The position numbers and the translations under genes were made by a program. This document shows positions 31,898-41,075 of a stretch of DNA of 64,000 nt, in pieces. Position 1 is the first letter of the stretch, and each line of letters starts with the position of its first letter. The notes beneath the pieces are model-generated. The model was given only the letters and a program-made list of their open reading frames with translations. It was not told the DNA's origin and did not search any database. The DNA comes from Planococcus beigongshangi (GTDB lineage: Bacteria > Bacillota > Bacilli > Bacillales_A > Planococcaceae). The stretch covers positions 186,367 to 250,366 of the forward strand of contig NZ_JADHDU010000003.1 in the NCBI RefSeq assembly GCF_016820495.1, written 5' to 3'.

Positions 31898-32116
31898 ATG
31901 CTTCGGAATCGCGTGAAAGAACTGAGGGCCAGGCATGGTTTTTCCCAGTCTGAACTGGCCAATTATGTGGGTGTGGCAAGACAAACAATCGGTTTTATTG
32001 AAAGAGGGGAATTTTCACCATCAATTGCACTGTCGCTGCGTTTGGCGAAGTACTTGGAAGTGCGGGTTGATGAACTATTTTGGCTGGAGGGGGAAGATGA
32101 CAATGACAAAAAATGA
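31898..32116 (+). CDS. XRE-family transcriptional regulator (short Cro/C1 type)
   Basis: A 72-residue helix-turn-helix protein: VKELRARHGFSQSELANYVG, then RQTIGFIERGEFSPSIALSL. This size class (YozG/YvaO-like) is usually paired with a membrane protein. GGAAGGAG precedes the ATG. Upstream, AAGTATACTTGACATAAAGT with TTGACA-like and a repeat of AAGTATAC suggests an operator around 31818-31845. The next gene overlaps its end by 20 bases. Confidence 0.9.
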   Translation: MLRNRVKELRARHGFSQSELANYVGVARQTIGFIERGEFSPSIALSLRLAKYLEVRVDELFWLEGEDDNDKK

Positions 32117-32606
32117 TTTTCGGGTAAAGTTCCCGCTTTGGAATATAGCCCTCTACTCGATATTGATGATTTGGGCGTATAGCGTAGTCTACTCTGCCGA
32201 TATGCTTTTCACTGATTTTGCAGGAGTTTTTGATGGGGAGGATGGAATAAATTTAGATACGATTGCAGTTCTGTCCTTTTTTGCCGGTCCTCTATTACTG
32301 ATTATTTTCTTCATCGCCTATTTTATTCAACTGAATCGGCACAATGAAAATAATCCGAATAACCGCATGTCTGCATTTTCGCTTTTTAAACCTGGGGAAT
32401 TTATCGAGTTTGATGAATTGTTCAGTCAGGTGACACAGAATGCCAGCAAGAAGGTTTATGTTTTTTATTCGCAAATGCTGCCGCTGGTAGTTCTCCTGAT
32501 GTTCTTTCCATTCAATCGGTATGTATTTATCGTGGCAATCCTGCTGCTGATAATCATTCAGAATTTAATCTATTACCGCCATATGCGAAGTTTTGTCAGT
32601 CATTAA
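32097..32606 (+). CDS. Membrane protein paired with the XRE regulator
   Basis: A 169-residue protein with four hydrophobic segments (about 15-33, 54-80, 123-136 and 140-156) and a cytoplasmic loop with FKPGEFIEFDELFSQVT. ATG 32097 directly follows the site GGAGGGGGAAG; ATG 32103 is an alternative. XRE plus multi-pass membrane protein pairs of this layout are common in Firmicutes and are thought to sequester or regulate each other. No family name assigned. Confidence 0.7.
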   Translation: MTMTKNDFRVKFPLWNIALYSILMIWAYSVVYSADMLFTDFAGVFDGEDGINLDTIAVLSFFAGPLLLIIFFIAYFIQLNRHNENNPNNRMSAFSLFKPGEFIEFDELFSQVTQNASKKVYVFYSQMLPLVVLLMFFPFNRYVFIVAILLLIIIQNLIYYRHMRSFVSH

Positions 32607-32649
32607 TAACGGCGGGAATAAAATTTTGGAAGAAGGAGATGAAGACCGG

Positions 32650-32859
32650 ATGAAGAACAGTAAGGTGAAATGGTGGGTTTTAACAATCGGTATCCTAACG
32701 ATCATCAGTATTACGGTATTCAGAATAAGCCAGATCGAAGAGAACCACCAAAAAAACTTAACTTTGATGGAAGAATGCATGCAGAAGAATGGCATTGTGG
32801 AAGTAGTCACACAAAATGGTTTTTTCTCCAGTGCATCAACAGTTTCCTGTGAGGAATAA
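32650..32859 (+). CDS. Small single-pass membrane protein
   Basis: A 69-residue protein: a basic start KNSKVK, a membrane helix WWVLTIGILTIISITVF, then a soluble tail with two cysteines (EECMQKNG and STVSCEE) that may form a disulfide outside. AAGGAG lies 11 bases upstream of the ATG. It follows the XRE-associated membrane protein by 43 bases. Unknown function. Confidence 0.6.
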   Translation: MKNSKVKWWVLTIGILTIISITVFRISQIEENHQKNLTLMEECMQKNGIVEVVTQNGFFSSASTVSCEE

Positions 32860-32931
32860 ATACATCTGCAGGATCATTGCGATTCGTAATCCTTGCCATG
32901 TCTGAAGCGGCTGCAGGTTTACAGTGATTTT

Positions 32932-33003
32932 TTGCTGATCTTTATTGCAGGACTGATTATGTACTTTGTGATTTTGGCAGTCATGGCGCTTCAACAAACT
33001 TAA
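32932..33003 (+). pseudogene. Degraded copy of the 27-residue membrane peptide
   Basis: Codons reading LLIFIAGLIMYFVILAVMAL and a TAA match the helix of the peptide gene at 31392-31475. The shared DNA (CTGATCTTTATTGCAGGACT and neighbours) is about 85% identical over 45 bases. There is no ribosome site and an in-frame TGA lies just upstream. Confidence 0.55.
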
Positions 33004-33146
33004 ATAGTAGAGGGAAGAGGGGGGTTCAGCCGATCTTCTCTCTATTTTTTATTCTTCTTGTAAAGAAGTGGGAATTTCTTCTGTGTACGGATACCTTTTT
33101 CATATAGAATATGAAGCATCAATAGTTTTGTGAAGGAAGTGCTCAC

Positions 33147-33815
33147 GTGGCGAAAATAGTCATTATAGAAGACACAGAAAAAATCAGGGAAGAATTGAAA
33201 ACTTTTTTGAGCCGCTATGGATACGAGGCTGTGGCGCTGACTAATTTTGAAACGATCATCCAGGATACGCTCCAGGAAGAACCGCAGCTGATCCTGCTGG
33301 ATATTAACCTGCCGATTGTCGACGGGTACTTTATCTGCAGGGAAATACGAAAGGAATCCGATGTTCCGATCATCGTCGTGACGAGCAGGGACAATGAGAT
33401 GGATGAATTGATGAGCATGAATCTGGGTGCTGATGATTTTGTGACGAAGCCTTATAATACGCAGATTCTGCTGGCACGAATCGAAACGATTCTGCGGAGG
33501 GTTCAAGGAACTTCTGTCCGGGATACACTCGTCTATAACGGACTGTCATTCAATTTATCCAACGGCTCCGTCACCTATCAAGGAGAAACAGCCGAGCTGA
33601 CCAAGAATGAAATCAAGATTCTTTCCTGTTTGTATAAAAATAAAGGGAAGATCGTTTCGAGGGATGATCTGATGGACTTCATGTGGAACGCCGATGCTTT
33701 TGTGGATGATAATAATTTATCCGTCAATGTAGCAAGGCTGAGGAAGAAACTTGAAGGGCTCGGCATGGAGAAAAACATCGAAACAAGACGCGGATTAGGA
33801 TACATACTGCCATGA
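33147..33815 (+). CDS. bceR: OmpR-family response regulator, BceR-like
   Basis: A 222-residue regulator: receiver domain (about 1-115) with acidic pocket IIEDTEK, phospho-acceptor in LILLDINLP and the lysine in FVTKPY, then a winged-helix output domain (about 130-220) ending LRKKLEGLG and TRRGLGYILP. Together with the kinase that overlaps it by four bases and the ABC genes downstream it matches BceR, which switches on its own transporter when peptide antibiotics such as bacitracin are met. GTG 33147 has GAAGGAAG upstream. Confidence 0.88.
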   Translation: MAKIVIIEDTEKIREELKTFLSRYGYEAVALTNFETIIQDTLQEEPQLILLDINLPIVDGYFICREIRKESDVPIIVVTSRDNEMDELMSMNLGADDFVTKPYNTQILLARIETILRRVQGTSVRDTLVYNGLSFNLSNGSVTYQGETAELTKNEIKILSCLYKNKGKIVSRDDLMDFMWNADAFVDDNNLSVNVARLRKKLEGLGMEKNIETRRGLGYILP

Positions 33816-34816
33816 CGTTAAAGGATTATATAGCTGATAAGATGCCTTTCCTGATCACCAATGTTATTTTGTTCGCCGCGGTAAGCGGCATCCTGCTGCT
33901 GCTCAATATGAGCGGGGCAATCGTATTTCTGATATTCATCGTCTGGTTCACCCCCGTCGTTACATACATCCTCGTCGAATTTATTAGGATGGGAATGTTC
34001 CATAAAGAGCTGTCCGGCACCCTTGAAAGTCTGGATCAAAAATACCTGGTGGCTGAAATCATGAAAGAGCCTGGAAGTGCGGAAGGCAGGCTCTTGTATA
34101 AGGTGCTGCAGGAGTCGAACCGGAATATGCATGAACATGTGAAGAGCTACCGGGAACGGGAAAACGAGTACCGCGAATACATCGAGACATGGGTGCATGA
34201 GATCAAGACGCCGATTGCATCGACCCGGCTGATCATCGAAAACAATCCGAACCAGGTCACCCGCAATATCCAGGAGGAAGTCCGGAAGATTGAAGAATAT
34301 ATCGAACAGGTCCTCTATTATTCGCGCAGCAATAATGTCAGCAGGGATTACCAGATCAGGGAAGTTCCGCTGCCTGCGCTGGTCCGGAATGTCATTAAGC
34401 GAAATTCACGGGATTTCATCAGCAGGGGCATCGCGGTCGAGATCAATGCAGTGGAAGGCGTTGTCTACAGCGATGCAAAATGGCTGGAGTTCATCCTGAA
34501 CCAATTGATCGGGAATGCGCTCAAGTATACGGAAGGACCAGATGGGAAAGTGGAAATCCGTGCAGCCAGAAACGAAAATAATCTTGTCCTGTCCATAACG
34601 GATAACGGCATCGGGATCAGCGACAAGGACAGGGACCGGGTTTTTGAAAAAGGGTTCACCGGAGAGAATGGGCGGAAGTTCGGAGCTTCTACAGGCATCG
34701 GGCTCTATTTGTGCAAAAAACTTGCCGATCAGCTGGGCCTCGGCATCACCTTGTCTTCTGAAGCGGGAGCGGGGACAACGGTCAGCCTTGTTTTTCCTTT
34801 GGGAAAAGCGGCATGA
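33812..34816 (+). CDS. bceS: Intramembrane-sensing histidine kinase, BceS-like
   Basis: A 334-residue kinase with two membrane helices (about 12-34 and 38-58) and almost no outer loop, the mark of the BceS group. The histidine box is ETWVHEIKTPIAST near residue 130; ATP-binding boxes are NQLIGNALKYT, ITDNGIGI and ASTGIGLYLCKKLA. Such kinases do not sense drugs themselves but are driven by their BceAB-type transporter. The gene overlaps the response regulator by four bases. Confidence 0.9.
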   Translation: MTLKDYIADKMPFLITNVILFAAVSGILLLLNMSGAIVFLIFIVWFTPVVTYILVEFIRMGMFHKELSGTLESLDQKYLVAEIMKEPGSAEGRLLYKVLQESNRNMHEHVKSYRERENEYREYIETWVHEIKTPIASTRLIIENNPNQVTRNIQEEVRKIEEYIEQVLYYSRSNNVSRDYQIREVPLPALVRNVIKRNSRDFISRGIAVEINAVEGVVYSDAKWLEFILNQLIGNALKYTEGPDGKVEIRAARNENNLVLSITDNGIGISDKDRDRVFEKGFTGENGRKFGASTGIGLYLCKKLADQLGLGITLSSEAGAGTTVSLVFPLGKAA

Positions 34817-34892
34817 CGCCTCAGCTGTTGACCTTATCTTGCAAAAATGCAACGTAAAGAATAGCTAAACCCATACGACTCCAGAATGGCTC

Positions 34893-34920
34893 TTGATAAG
34901 ATACAGACAAGCGATAAATA
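34893..34920 (+). promoter_or_regulatory. Promoter of the BceAB-like genes
   Basis: TTGATA (34893-34898) and TAAATA (34915-34920) are 16 bases apart, about 30 bases before the ATPase gene. BceR-type targets usually carry an inverted repeat upstream of the -35 box; none was recognised with confidence. Confidence 0.5.
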
Positions 34921-34948
34921 ACGGCAGGAGTCATGAGGAGGACAAAAG

Positions 34949-35716
34949 ATGCAAAATATCTTAACCGTAGATAAGATTGAAAAATATTATGGCAATAAAG
35001 GAAATGTCACCAAGGCGATCGATAACATCAGCTTCAGTGTGAACAAAGGCGAATTTCTGGGGATCATGGGCCCTTCCGGCAGCGGCAAGACGACGCTCCT
35101 GAACTGCATTTCCACGGTGGATAGCATAACGACCGGCAAAATCACCATCAATGAAAAAGATATTACGAAGCTGAAGGCAAAATCGCTGGAGAAATTCAGG
35201 CGCGACGAACTGGGCTTCATCTTTCAGGACTTCAACCTCCTGGATATGCTGACTGCCTACGAAAACATTGCGCTGGCGCTGACGATCCAAAAGCGGGGAG
35301 CGAAAGAAATCGACCGGCTGATCAATGAGGTTGCGGCAAAACTCGGCATCGAGGCAATCCTCAGCCAGTACCCTTTCCAGTTATCAGGGGGACAGAAGCA
35401 GCGGGTGGCCTGTGCAAGGGCGATGGTGACGGAGCCTTCGCTTATATTAGCCGACGAGCCGACGGGCGCATTAGATTCAACCTCATCGCGTCTGCTGCTG
35501 GATTCGTTTGAAAAGCTGAATCAGGAAGATCAGTCCACGATCATCATGGTCACCCATGATTCATTTACGGCCAGCTATACGAACCGGATCCTGTTTATAA
35601 AAGACGGACGGGTGTTCAACGAATTGGTGCGCGGCAATGACACAAGAAAGGAATTCTTCAATAAGATCATTGAAGTGGTGACGCTGCTTGGAGGCGATGT
35701 AAGCAATGTTCTCTAA
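34949..35716 (+). CDS. bceA: Peptide-antibiotic ABC transporter ATPase, BceA-like
   Basis: A 255-residue ATPase of the MacB/BceA type. Walker A is [13 protein letters not shown] near residue 41, the signature [15 protein letters not shown] near 148 and Walker [15 protein letters not shown] near 168. It powers the large permease that follows with an 11-base overlap. In this family the transporter both detects the antibiotic and frees its membrane target. AGGAGGA precedes the ATG. Confidence 0.92.
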   Translation: MQNILTVDKIEKYYGNKGNVTKAIDNISFSVNKGEFLGIMGPSGSGKTTLLNCISTVDSITTGKITINEKDITKLKAKSLEKFRRDELGFIFQDFNLLDMLTAYENIALALTIQKRGAKEIDRLINEVAAKLGIEAILSQYPFQLSGGQKQRVACARAMVTEPSLILADEPTGALDSTSSRLLLDSFEKLNQEDQSTIIMVTHDSFTASYTNRILFIKDGRVFNELVRGNDTRKEFFNKIIEVVTLLGGDVSNVL

Positions 35717-37709
35717 ACTGGCGCTCAATAATGTGAAAAGAAGCTTCAAAAATTATTCGATCTATTTCCTGACATTGACGCTGGCCATCTGCGTATTCTA
35801 CAGCTTTAATTCGCTTGAAGACCAGAATGTCATGCTGGGGATGAATCAAAACGAAGACTTTATCCTGAATATGTCTTACTTCACAATCGGCATGTCAATA
35901 TTTGTTTCTTTCGTACTTGGCTGGCTGATTATTTATGCGAATAACTTTCTTATCAAAAAACGGAAAAAAGAATTGGGCATTTATATATCACTGGGTATGT
36001 CAAAAGGGAAAATCTCCAGAATATTGATTCTTGAAACCCTGGTGATCGGTTTTCTGTCCCTCGTGGCCGGAATTTTGCTCGGCATTATTGTTTCTCAGGG
36101 AATGGCGGTCGTTACAGCCAATATCCTGTCGGCGGAATTGCAGGATTTCAAGTTCGTCGTCTCGATGGGCGCCATCGGCAAAACGGCGGTTTACTTCGGC
36201 ATCATCTATGCGCTGGTCATGCTGTTCAATCAAGTGACCATTTCGAAATATAAACTGATCGATCTGTTAAATGCGGCAAAGAAGAACGAAGAAGTGAAAG
36301 TGAAGAATCCATTTGTATCGGTGCTGCTGTTTTTAGTGGCAGTGACGTTATTGATGATTTCCTACAGCATATTCCTGACGCACGGACTGGCTGCCGACAG
36401 GGTCCAGCTGTCTGTGGTTGCTCTCTTCGGCGGCCTTGGAACGCTGCTGTATTTCTTCAGCCTCTCGAATTTCTTCATCCAGATTTTACAGAAAAACAAA
36501 CGCTTCTATCTGAAAGACATTAATCTTTTCGTCCTGAGGCAGATCAACAATAAAGTGAATACGAATTTCCTGTCCATGGCCGTCATCTCACTGCTGCTTT
36601 TTTTGACCGTCACATTCCTGTTCATTGCCTTTAACGTGAAAGGGATCATCGATCAGAACGCAGAAGAACGTTCTTCGTTCGATGTCAGCGGCTACATATA
36701 TGCTGATGGGGATATTGCCAGTCCAGAAATGGCTAATATAGCGGGGTATTTGGAAGCAATCGATTTCGAATTCGACGAAAGTGAAAGATATGCCTTCTAC
36801 TCCGAGTATAAATTGGATGCGTCGCCAGAAGAATTGTTCACCGGGTATTTGAGTGAAGAGGAGAAAATGGATCTGGAGGAAGGATTCATGTTCAATTCGA
36901 TTGTGAAATTATCGGATTATAATTCAATCCGGGAATTGGCGGGCCAAAAACCCATTGACTTGAGGGAAGACGAACTCTTTATAATTTCGGATTCCGGGCA
37001 TGTGGAGGGAGCGTTGGCGGAATACCATCAAGGCGAGGAACCTTTTATCCTGAATGGCGTGGCCTATTCCATCCAAAACCGATCACCTGTAAAGGAGAAC
37101 ATCGCTATCCCCCGAACCGGTGATTTCCTGTATTTCGTTGTTCCGGATCACGCTGTTGAAAACATGCAATTGGAATCGACAGGTTTCAATGTGATCTATG
37201 ATGAAGCTGATCCTGAAGAATCCGAAGAGAAATTCTCTGCGCTGTTTGTGGATTTTGAGGAAGAAAAATACAGCGACTTCCTGCCCCTTTCAGTCAGCGG
37301 TCAAACATGGAAACAGCATCTCGACAGGAAGAATGCACCCGCCGCCATTGCTGTCTTCCTTGGCTTGTTCCTGGGGCTCATCTTCATCATCACCAGTGCG
37401 GCAGTCCTGGCATTGCAGCAGCTGTCTGATGCAAGTGACAGCCTGGAGCGGTATAAATCGTTGAAGAAAATCGGCGTCACGGAGAAATTGATCAACAGCG
37501 CCATCTGGAAGCAGACCTTCATCTACTTTTTACTGCCGCTCAGCCTGGCGGTCATCCATACCGCAGTCGGAATATATGCGATCCGGGAATTATTGAACAT
37601 CAATTTCCAAACCATCCTGACAGGCACGCTGCTCGTTGCAGTCATCTACGGCGGCTATTTCTATGCCACTTATTTGGGTGTCAAGAATATTGTCAGGAAC
37701 AGTAATTGA
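35706..37709 (+). CDS. bceB: Peptide-antibiotic ABC transporter permease, BceB-like
   Basis: A 667-residue FtsX-type permease with ten predicted membrane helices and a large outer domain of about 200 residues (roughly 325-535) between helices seven and eight, the sensing domain of BceB proteins. FtsX blocks include KKRKKELGIYISLGMSKGKI near residue 80 and ALQQLSDASDSLERYKSLKK near 575. It works with the ATPase and signals to the kinase. Drug specificity depends on the outer domain and cannot be read here. Confidence 0.92.
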   Translation: MFSKLALNNVKRSFKNYSIYFLTLTLAICVFYSFNSLEDQNVMLGMNQNEDFILNMSYFTIGMSIFVSFVLGWLIIYANNFLIKKRKKELGIYISLGMSKGKISRILILETLVIGFLSLVAGILLGIIVSQGMAVVTANILSAELQDFKFVVSMGAIGKTAVYFGIIYALVMLFNQVTISKYKLIDLLNAAKKNEEVKVKNPFVSVLLFLVAVTLLMISYSIFLTHGLAADRVQLSVVALFGGLGTLLYFFSLSNFFIQILQKNKRFYLKDINLFVLRQINNKVNTNFLSMAVISLLLFLTVTFLFIAFNVKGIIDQNAEERSSFDVSGYIYADGDIASPEMANIAGYLEAIDFEFDESERYAFYSEYKLDASPEELFTGYLSEEEKMDLEEGFMFNSIVKLSDYNSIRELAGQKPIDLREDELFIISDSGHVEGALAEYHQGEEPFILNGVAYSIQNRSPVKENIAIPRTGDFLYFVVPDHAVENMQLESTGFNVIYDEADPEESEEKFSALFVDFEEEKYSDFLPLSVSGQTWKQHLDRKNAPAAIAVFLGLFLGLIFIITSAAVLALQQLSDASDSLERYKSLKKIGVTEKLINSAIWKQTFIYFLLPLSLAVIHTAVGIYAIRELLNINFQTILTGTLLVAVIYGGYFYATYLGVKNIVRNSN

Positions 37710-37825
37710 GCGTATGCGTTCAGTACAGTAGAAGAGGCGAAAGATTCTGCGAGGGATTAAAGTGAAGTAGAGGAATTGCCTGCATCTCAATAAAAAGCAG
37801 CCATAAAAGCACATTTAACTTCATG

Positions 37826-37866
37826 AACGTTCGTAAAGTGTTTTGACACGTTTACGAACGTTTTTT
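37826..37866 (+). terminator. Terminator downstream of bceB-like gene
   Basis: AACGTTCGTAAA (37826-37837) pairs with TTTACGAACGTT (37851-37862) and is followed by TTTTATCG; it lies 117 bases after the stop codon. Confidence 0.75.
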
Positions 37867-37946
37867 ATCGATTGTCAGTTCAAAAATGTGCTGTTGTGTG
37901 CACTTCAGGTTATCGATAAATAGGCGCACTAATTGGATTTCTTACA

Positions 37947-38135
37947 TCAGTCTCCACCACCACCGCCGCCATCGCATCCTCCGTCTGATCCGCTGCCGTA
38001 GTCTCCATAATAATGAATCGAACCAGCAGAATCAGAGGACCTGCTTTTTTTGAACTTCGATTGTTCAGAAGAATGCCGGTCAGTCATGAAACTAAAGACA
38101 ATCATAATCACAATAAAAGCAACAATAAAACCCAT
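37947..38135 (-). CDS. Small membrane protein with glycine-rich tail
   Basis: A 62-residue protein: one N-terminal helix (GFIVAFIVIMIVFSFM), a basic and serine-rich middle, and a C-terminal run with GSGSDGGCDGGGGGGD. AAAGGAGGAATTTC gives a strong ribosome site before the ATG. The layout resembles small Gly-tailed membrane proteins common in Bacillales. Function unknown; it is flanked by divergent genes. Confidence 0.7.
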   Translation of the reverse strand: MGFIVAFIVIMIVFSFMTDRHSSEQSKFKKSRSSDSAGSIHYYGDYGSGSDGGCDGGGGGGD

Positions 38136-38278
38136 TGAAATTCCTCCTTTATTTGGAAACTGCGTTTTAACCTGGCAAAAATTTTGTAGAAAAAGCTCTT
38201 TCTACACTCTATTACGTATATAATTGTCAGAAATTTTCATTTTGAGGTGAACTAAAAAGAGTCGGGAGGAGCTCATGC

Positions 38279-38671
38279 ATGTTAAAAAGTATAAAATCTT
38301 TTCCGGCAAAGCATCCGATTTGGAGCGCCTTATTATTGTTCATGATGATTTATGCCAGCCTTCTAATATTTATCATAGACTGGGCGTTCTATGACATTGA
38401 CCGGATCGATCCGGGTGGGTTTTTGACGGAAGAAGTATCGCCGGACGGGGAATATACAGTGAAAACGTATTTGAACAATGGGGGAGCAACGGTCGATTAT
38501 GCGATACTGGGCGTCCTTTATTTCAATGACAGCAAAAAGAAACCGAGAAATATCTACTGGCAATATGAAACTGAGCAAGGGGAAATTCACTGGCAGGATG
38601 CCGATACCGTTGTCATTAATGGCGTGAGCATCGAGGTGCCGAAGGGCAAATATGATTATCGTCATCCTTAA
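38279..38671 (+). CDS. DUF5412-like membrane-anchored protein
   Basis: A 130-residue protein with one N-terminal helix (about 14-36) and an outer beta-type domain with VSPDGEYTVKTYLNNGGATV, WQDADTVVINGV. The S-P-x-G-x-Y and GGA-x-V motifs define DUF5412-like proteins. A paralogue lies at 48320-48880. GGGAGGAG lies eight bases before the ATG. Function unknown. Confidence 0.8.
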   Translation: MLKSIKSFPAKHPIWSALLLFMMIYASLLIFIIDWAFYDIDRIDPGGFLTEEVSPDGEYTVKTYLNNGGATVDYAILGVLYFNDSKKKPRNIYWQYETEQGEIHWQDADTVVINGVSIEVPKGKYDYRHP

Positions 38672-38725
38672 TGGATTACTGTTTTGTTTCCTGAAACCAT
38701 ACTATCGTTAAGAGCCATGATAAAT

Positions 38726-38992
38726 TCAAAGCAATGGCTGAACGGCCAGAAAAATACATATCACAGATAAAACAGAAAAGAGCAGGGCTATTTTAAAATG
38801 CCACTTAAATTTTATGGCAAAGGCCCCGAAAAAAATAGCTGCTGCTAATTTAGAACCGCTTTGCAGATAGGGATAAGTTGAAAAATAGGAAGCACTTAAA
38901 ATAATTGTGGCAAGGAAAGTGACAGTAATCAGTATTTTGAACCACAAAGGTTCATTCATGAACATGGCAGTCATGGATTTTATCCGTTGCAC
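38726..38992 (-). CDS. Small membrane protein, unknown
   Basis: An 88-residue protein with three hydrophobic segments (about 18-36, 42-60 and 66-85). GTG 38992 follows AAAGGAA at about 11 bases; the ATG at 38974 is an alternative. No family recognised. It lies just upstream of another small membrane protein gene on the same strand. Confidence 0.55.
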   Translation of the reverse strand: MQRIKSMTAMFMNEPLWFKILITVTFLATIILSASYFSTYPYLQSGSKLAAAIFFGAFAIKFKWHFKIALLFSVLSVICIFLAVQPLL

Positions 38993-39062
38993 GCGGGATC
39001 AGTTCCTTTCCAGGAAATTTTTAAAAAACGCTTAACCACAACAGGTCAGGCGCTTTCAGATG

Positions 39063-39173
39063 CTACAGTCCTTTGTTCACTCTTGCTAATTCTTTTTCCA
39101 AATAATCCAGACGTTTATGAATGCGGTACAAAATCGGTAAATAGGCTATTACGATGATAATCACCCATCCCAT
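39063..39173 (-). CDS. Small membrane protein of 36 residues
   Basis: The start ATG at 39173 follows AGAGGAGGTCAGCAC, a very strong ribosome site. The product has one helix, GWVIIIVIAYLPILY, then a charged helix HKRLDYLEKELARVNKGL that could form a coiled coil. It is too short for usual gene cut-offs but the site and composition are convincing. Confidence 0.65.
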   Translation of the reverse strand: MGWVIIIVIAYLPILYRIHKRLDYLEKELARVNKGL

Positions 39174-39384
39174 GTGCTGACCTCCTCTGACTTTATCGTT
39201 TTTTGAATATTCTTTTAATTAATGTAACAAATTACCAGACCTAACTCAATACCTCCCTATAATGAGCTTGGACAACTAATTCCGAGCTCATTTTTATTGG
39301 GAAGGAATCAATAGCATTTATATAGAAGAATTCATTGAGAAGATTGAACGGATAAGAGGTTTTGTATACAAAGGCGGCAGAACC

Positions 39385-39843
39385 ATGGAAAACAATAAAT
39401 TGCTGAGACTGGACAATGTCGGAATCGTTGTGGAATCTCTGGATGGCGCCATCTCATTTTTTGAGGAAATTGGACTGCGTCTTGAAGGAAGGGGCATGAT
39501 CGAAGGAGAATGGGCGGGACGTGTAACCGGCTTGGGGGCGCAACAGGCGGAAATTGCGATGATGGCCACACCGGATGGCCACAGCCGTCTCGAACTTTCG
39601 CGATTTCTAACTCCGCCCACTGTCTCCGATCACCGGACTGCCCCTGTCAATTCTCTCGGCTACCTGCGCGTCATGTTTACCGTTGAAGATATTGACGAAA
39701 TGGTGGAAAGACTGATGAAGCACGGAGCTCAGCTTGTTGGTGAAGTAATGCAGTTCGAAGACACGTATCGGCTCTGCTATATGCGGGGGATTGAGGGGCT
39801 GCTGATCGGCTTGGCGGAAGAACTTGGCAATAAAAAAGTATGA
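39385..39843 (+). CDS. VOC-family protein (glyoxalase/dioxygenase superfamily)
   Basis: A 152-residue protein made of two beta-alpha-beta-beta-beta units: LRLDNVGIVVESLDGAISFF at the start and LGYLRVMFTVEDIDEMVERL in the middle, ending RGIEGLLIGLAEEL. Metal-ligand positions of VOC enzymes are partly visible (His in GHSRLE). It may be a lactoylglutathione lyase-like enzyme or a bleomycin-type binding protein. GGCGGC precedes the start; ribosome site weak. Confidence 0.88.
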   Translation: MENNKLLRLDNVGIVVESLDGAISFFEEIGLRLEGRGMIEGEWAGRVTGLGAQQAEIAMMATPDGHSRLELSRFLTPPTVSDHRTAPVNSLGYLRVMFTVEDIDEMVERLMKHGAQLVGEVMQFEDTYRLCYMRGIEGLLIGLAEELGNKKV

Positions 39844-40018
39844 CGTAAGGGGAGGCAAGAGGCTGAGTGGAGCGGCTCTTCCTTTTATTTATCTTATTTT
39901 CCAACAGCTCGATTTACAGGATCCGACAAAAATTCCCTGAAATTCATTTTGAAATTGAAAAGAGCCCTGTAACTTATTGCGATTTCTCCAGTCTAATCGG
40001 ATAGACAGGAGGGGTAGT

Positions 40019-40516
40019 ATGAACGGGAAGGTTTTTTGTTTGGGCATGATGATTCTTTTTGTGCTGATGGGCTGTGCCCTGGAAAAGGAAGTCCTCAATA
40101 GCGAAGAAGCCAGCAACGATACCGCTGAAAATATGCAGAATAGCTCTCAAAGACCGCCAAGTTTAAAAATAAGCGTGGATGGAAAAGATTTTATGACTGC
40201 GATGAATGGTTTCCAGTGGAGTTATTTTGACGGGGAAGAAGATGCGATAGCTACCATAGAGGCGGAAACTGTAGGTGCTGAAGCATTGCTCGAAAACCGG
40301 AAAGCGCCGGCTGTAAATGCGGACTCCATCATTGAACTGCAATTTAAAGAGGAACCGCTGACTTATCAGGTGAATGTGTTGGATTCCTTTTATAATAGTG
40401 ATCGGGAACAGACGAATGTCGTATTGGAAGGCCGAAGCGGCAGAACGGTGTATGAAGTGAAAGCGACCTGGGAACAAGGGACAGCATATTACGTTTTCTC
40501 ATTGGATGTGGAATAA
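40019..40516 (+). CDS. Lipoprotein, unknown
   Basis: A 165-residue protein with lipobox LMGC (Cys19). The mature part has an acidic linker and a beta-rich domain (PPSLKISVDGKDFMTAM, then SIIELQFKEEPLTYQV and VYEVKATWEQGTAYYVFSLDV), an Ig-like outline. ATG 40019 follows AGGAGGGG. It stands alone; the region to 41308 holds only repeat modules. Confidence 0.8.
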   Translation: MNGKVFCLGMMILFVLMGCALEKEVLNSEEASNDTAENMQNSSQRPPSLKISVDGKDFMTAMNGFQWSYFDGEEDAIATIEAETVGAEALLENRKAPAVNADSIIELQFKEEPLTYQVNVLDSFYNSDREQTNVVLEGRSGRTVYEVKATWEQGTAYYVFSLDVE

Positions 40517-40655
40517 GCTTTGACTTTAAATCAACTGCATCTACTGTTCCAAAGCTTATTCCAGCATCATCTCCACGATTTTCTAACAGTATAGCCTTTC
40601 TGCAATAAAACCATGCTGATTCTTTCTCCTCACTTTTCACCTGGAAAATCCACCT

Positions 40656-40760
40656 GTATCTGCCACCCCCAAAGTTCAAGATCAACAGCGGACGTTTTTC
40701 GCCGTGCGAAAAACTCCAATCCCTTAAGGAAGGCTTCGCGGACGCGAAGCCTTTTTCATC
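40656..40760 (+). repeat. Type B double hairpin, copy without its own array
   Basis: About 105 bases nearly identical to 41076-41182: CACCCCCAAAGTTCAAGATC, then GTTTTTCGC-CGT-GCGAAAAAC (40694-40714) and GGCTTCGCG-GA-CGCGAAGCC with TTTTT (40732-40756). Only about six positions differ between the two. No array lies upstream, so it may be a recent partial duplication of the module at 40920-41182. Gap 40517-41308 contains these modules only. Confidence 0.93.
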
Positions 40761-40919
40761 TCAAAAAGCTGTGGGTTGAGAGGAAATGTGAGCTCAAGCT
40801 GTGGTGATGATAAAAAGTGAGCTGTTTTTCAAGGGGAAAGCCGACAAATTGGCTGGAATCTGGATGTTTCTTCCGGAAGATATATTAGAAAGAGTAATAA
40901 TTTCCTCTGCATAAGATTT

Positions 40920-40994
40920 ATGCGCGGGAGAGCGAAGTTTGTGGGCGGGAGGACGACATTTGTGCGCGGGAAAACACCCGTTGTGCTCAACTTA
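40920..40994 (+). repeat. Tandem array, period 21 (core RTGCGCGGGAG)
   Basis: Units start at 40920, 40941, 40962 and 40983, exactly 21 bp apart. Same family as 17410 (core GTGCGCGGGAG, second unit GTGGGCGGGAG) and with the same closing unit GTGCTCAACTTA as at 14129. Confidence 0.95.
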
Positions 40995-41075
40995 ATGTTT
41001 AACTGTCGTAAATGATGTTTTTTTGCTTCAGTCTGTCTTTATGCGGGAGCTGTTTCAATCGCAGCTACGCCATCT

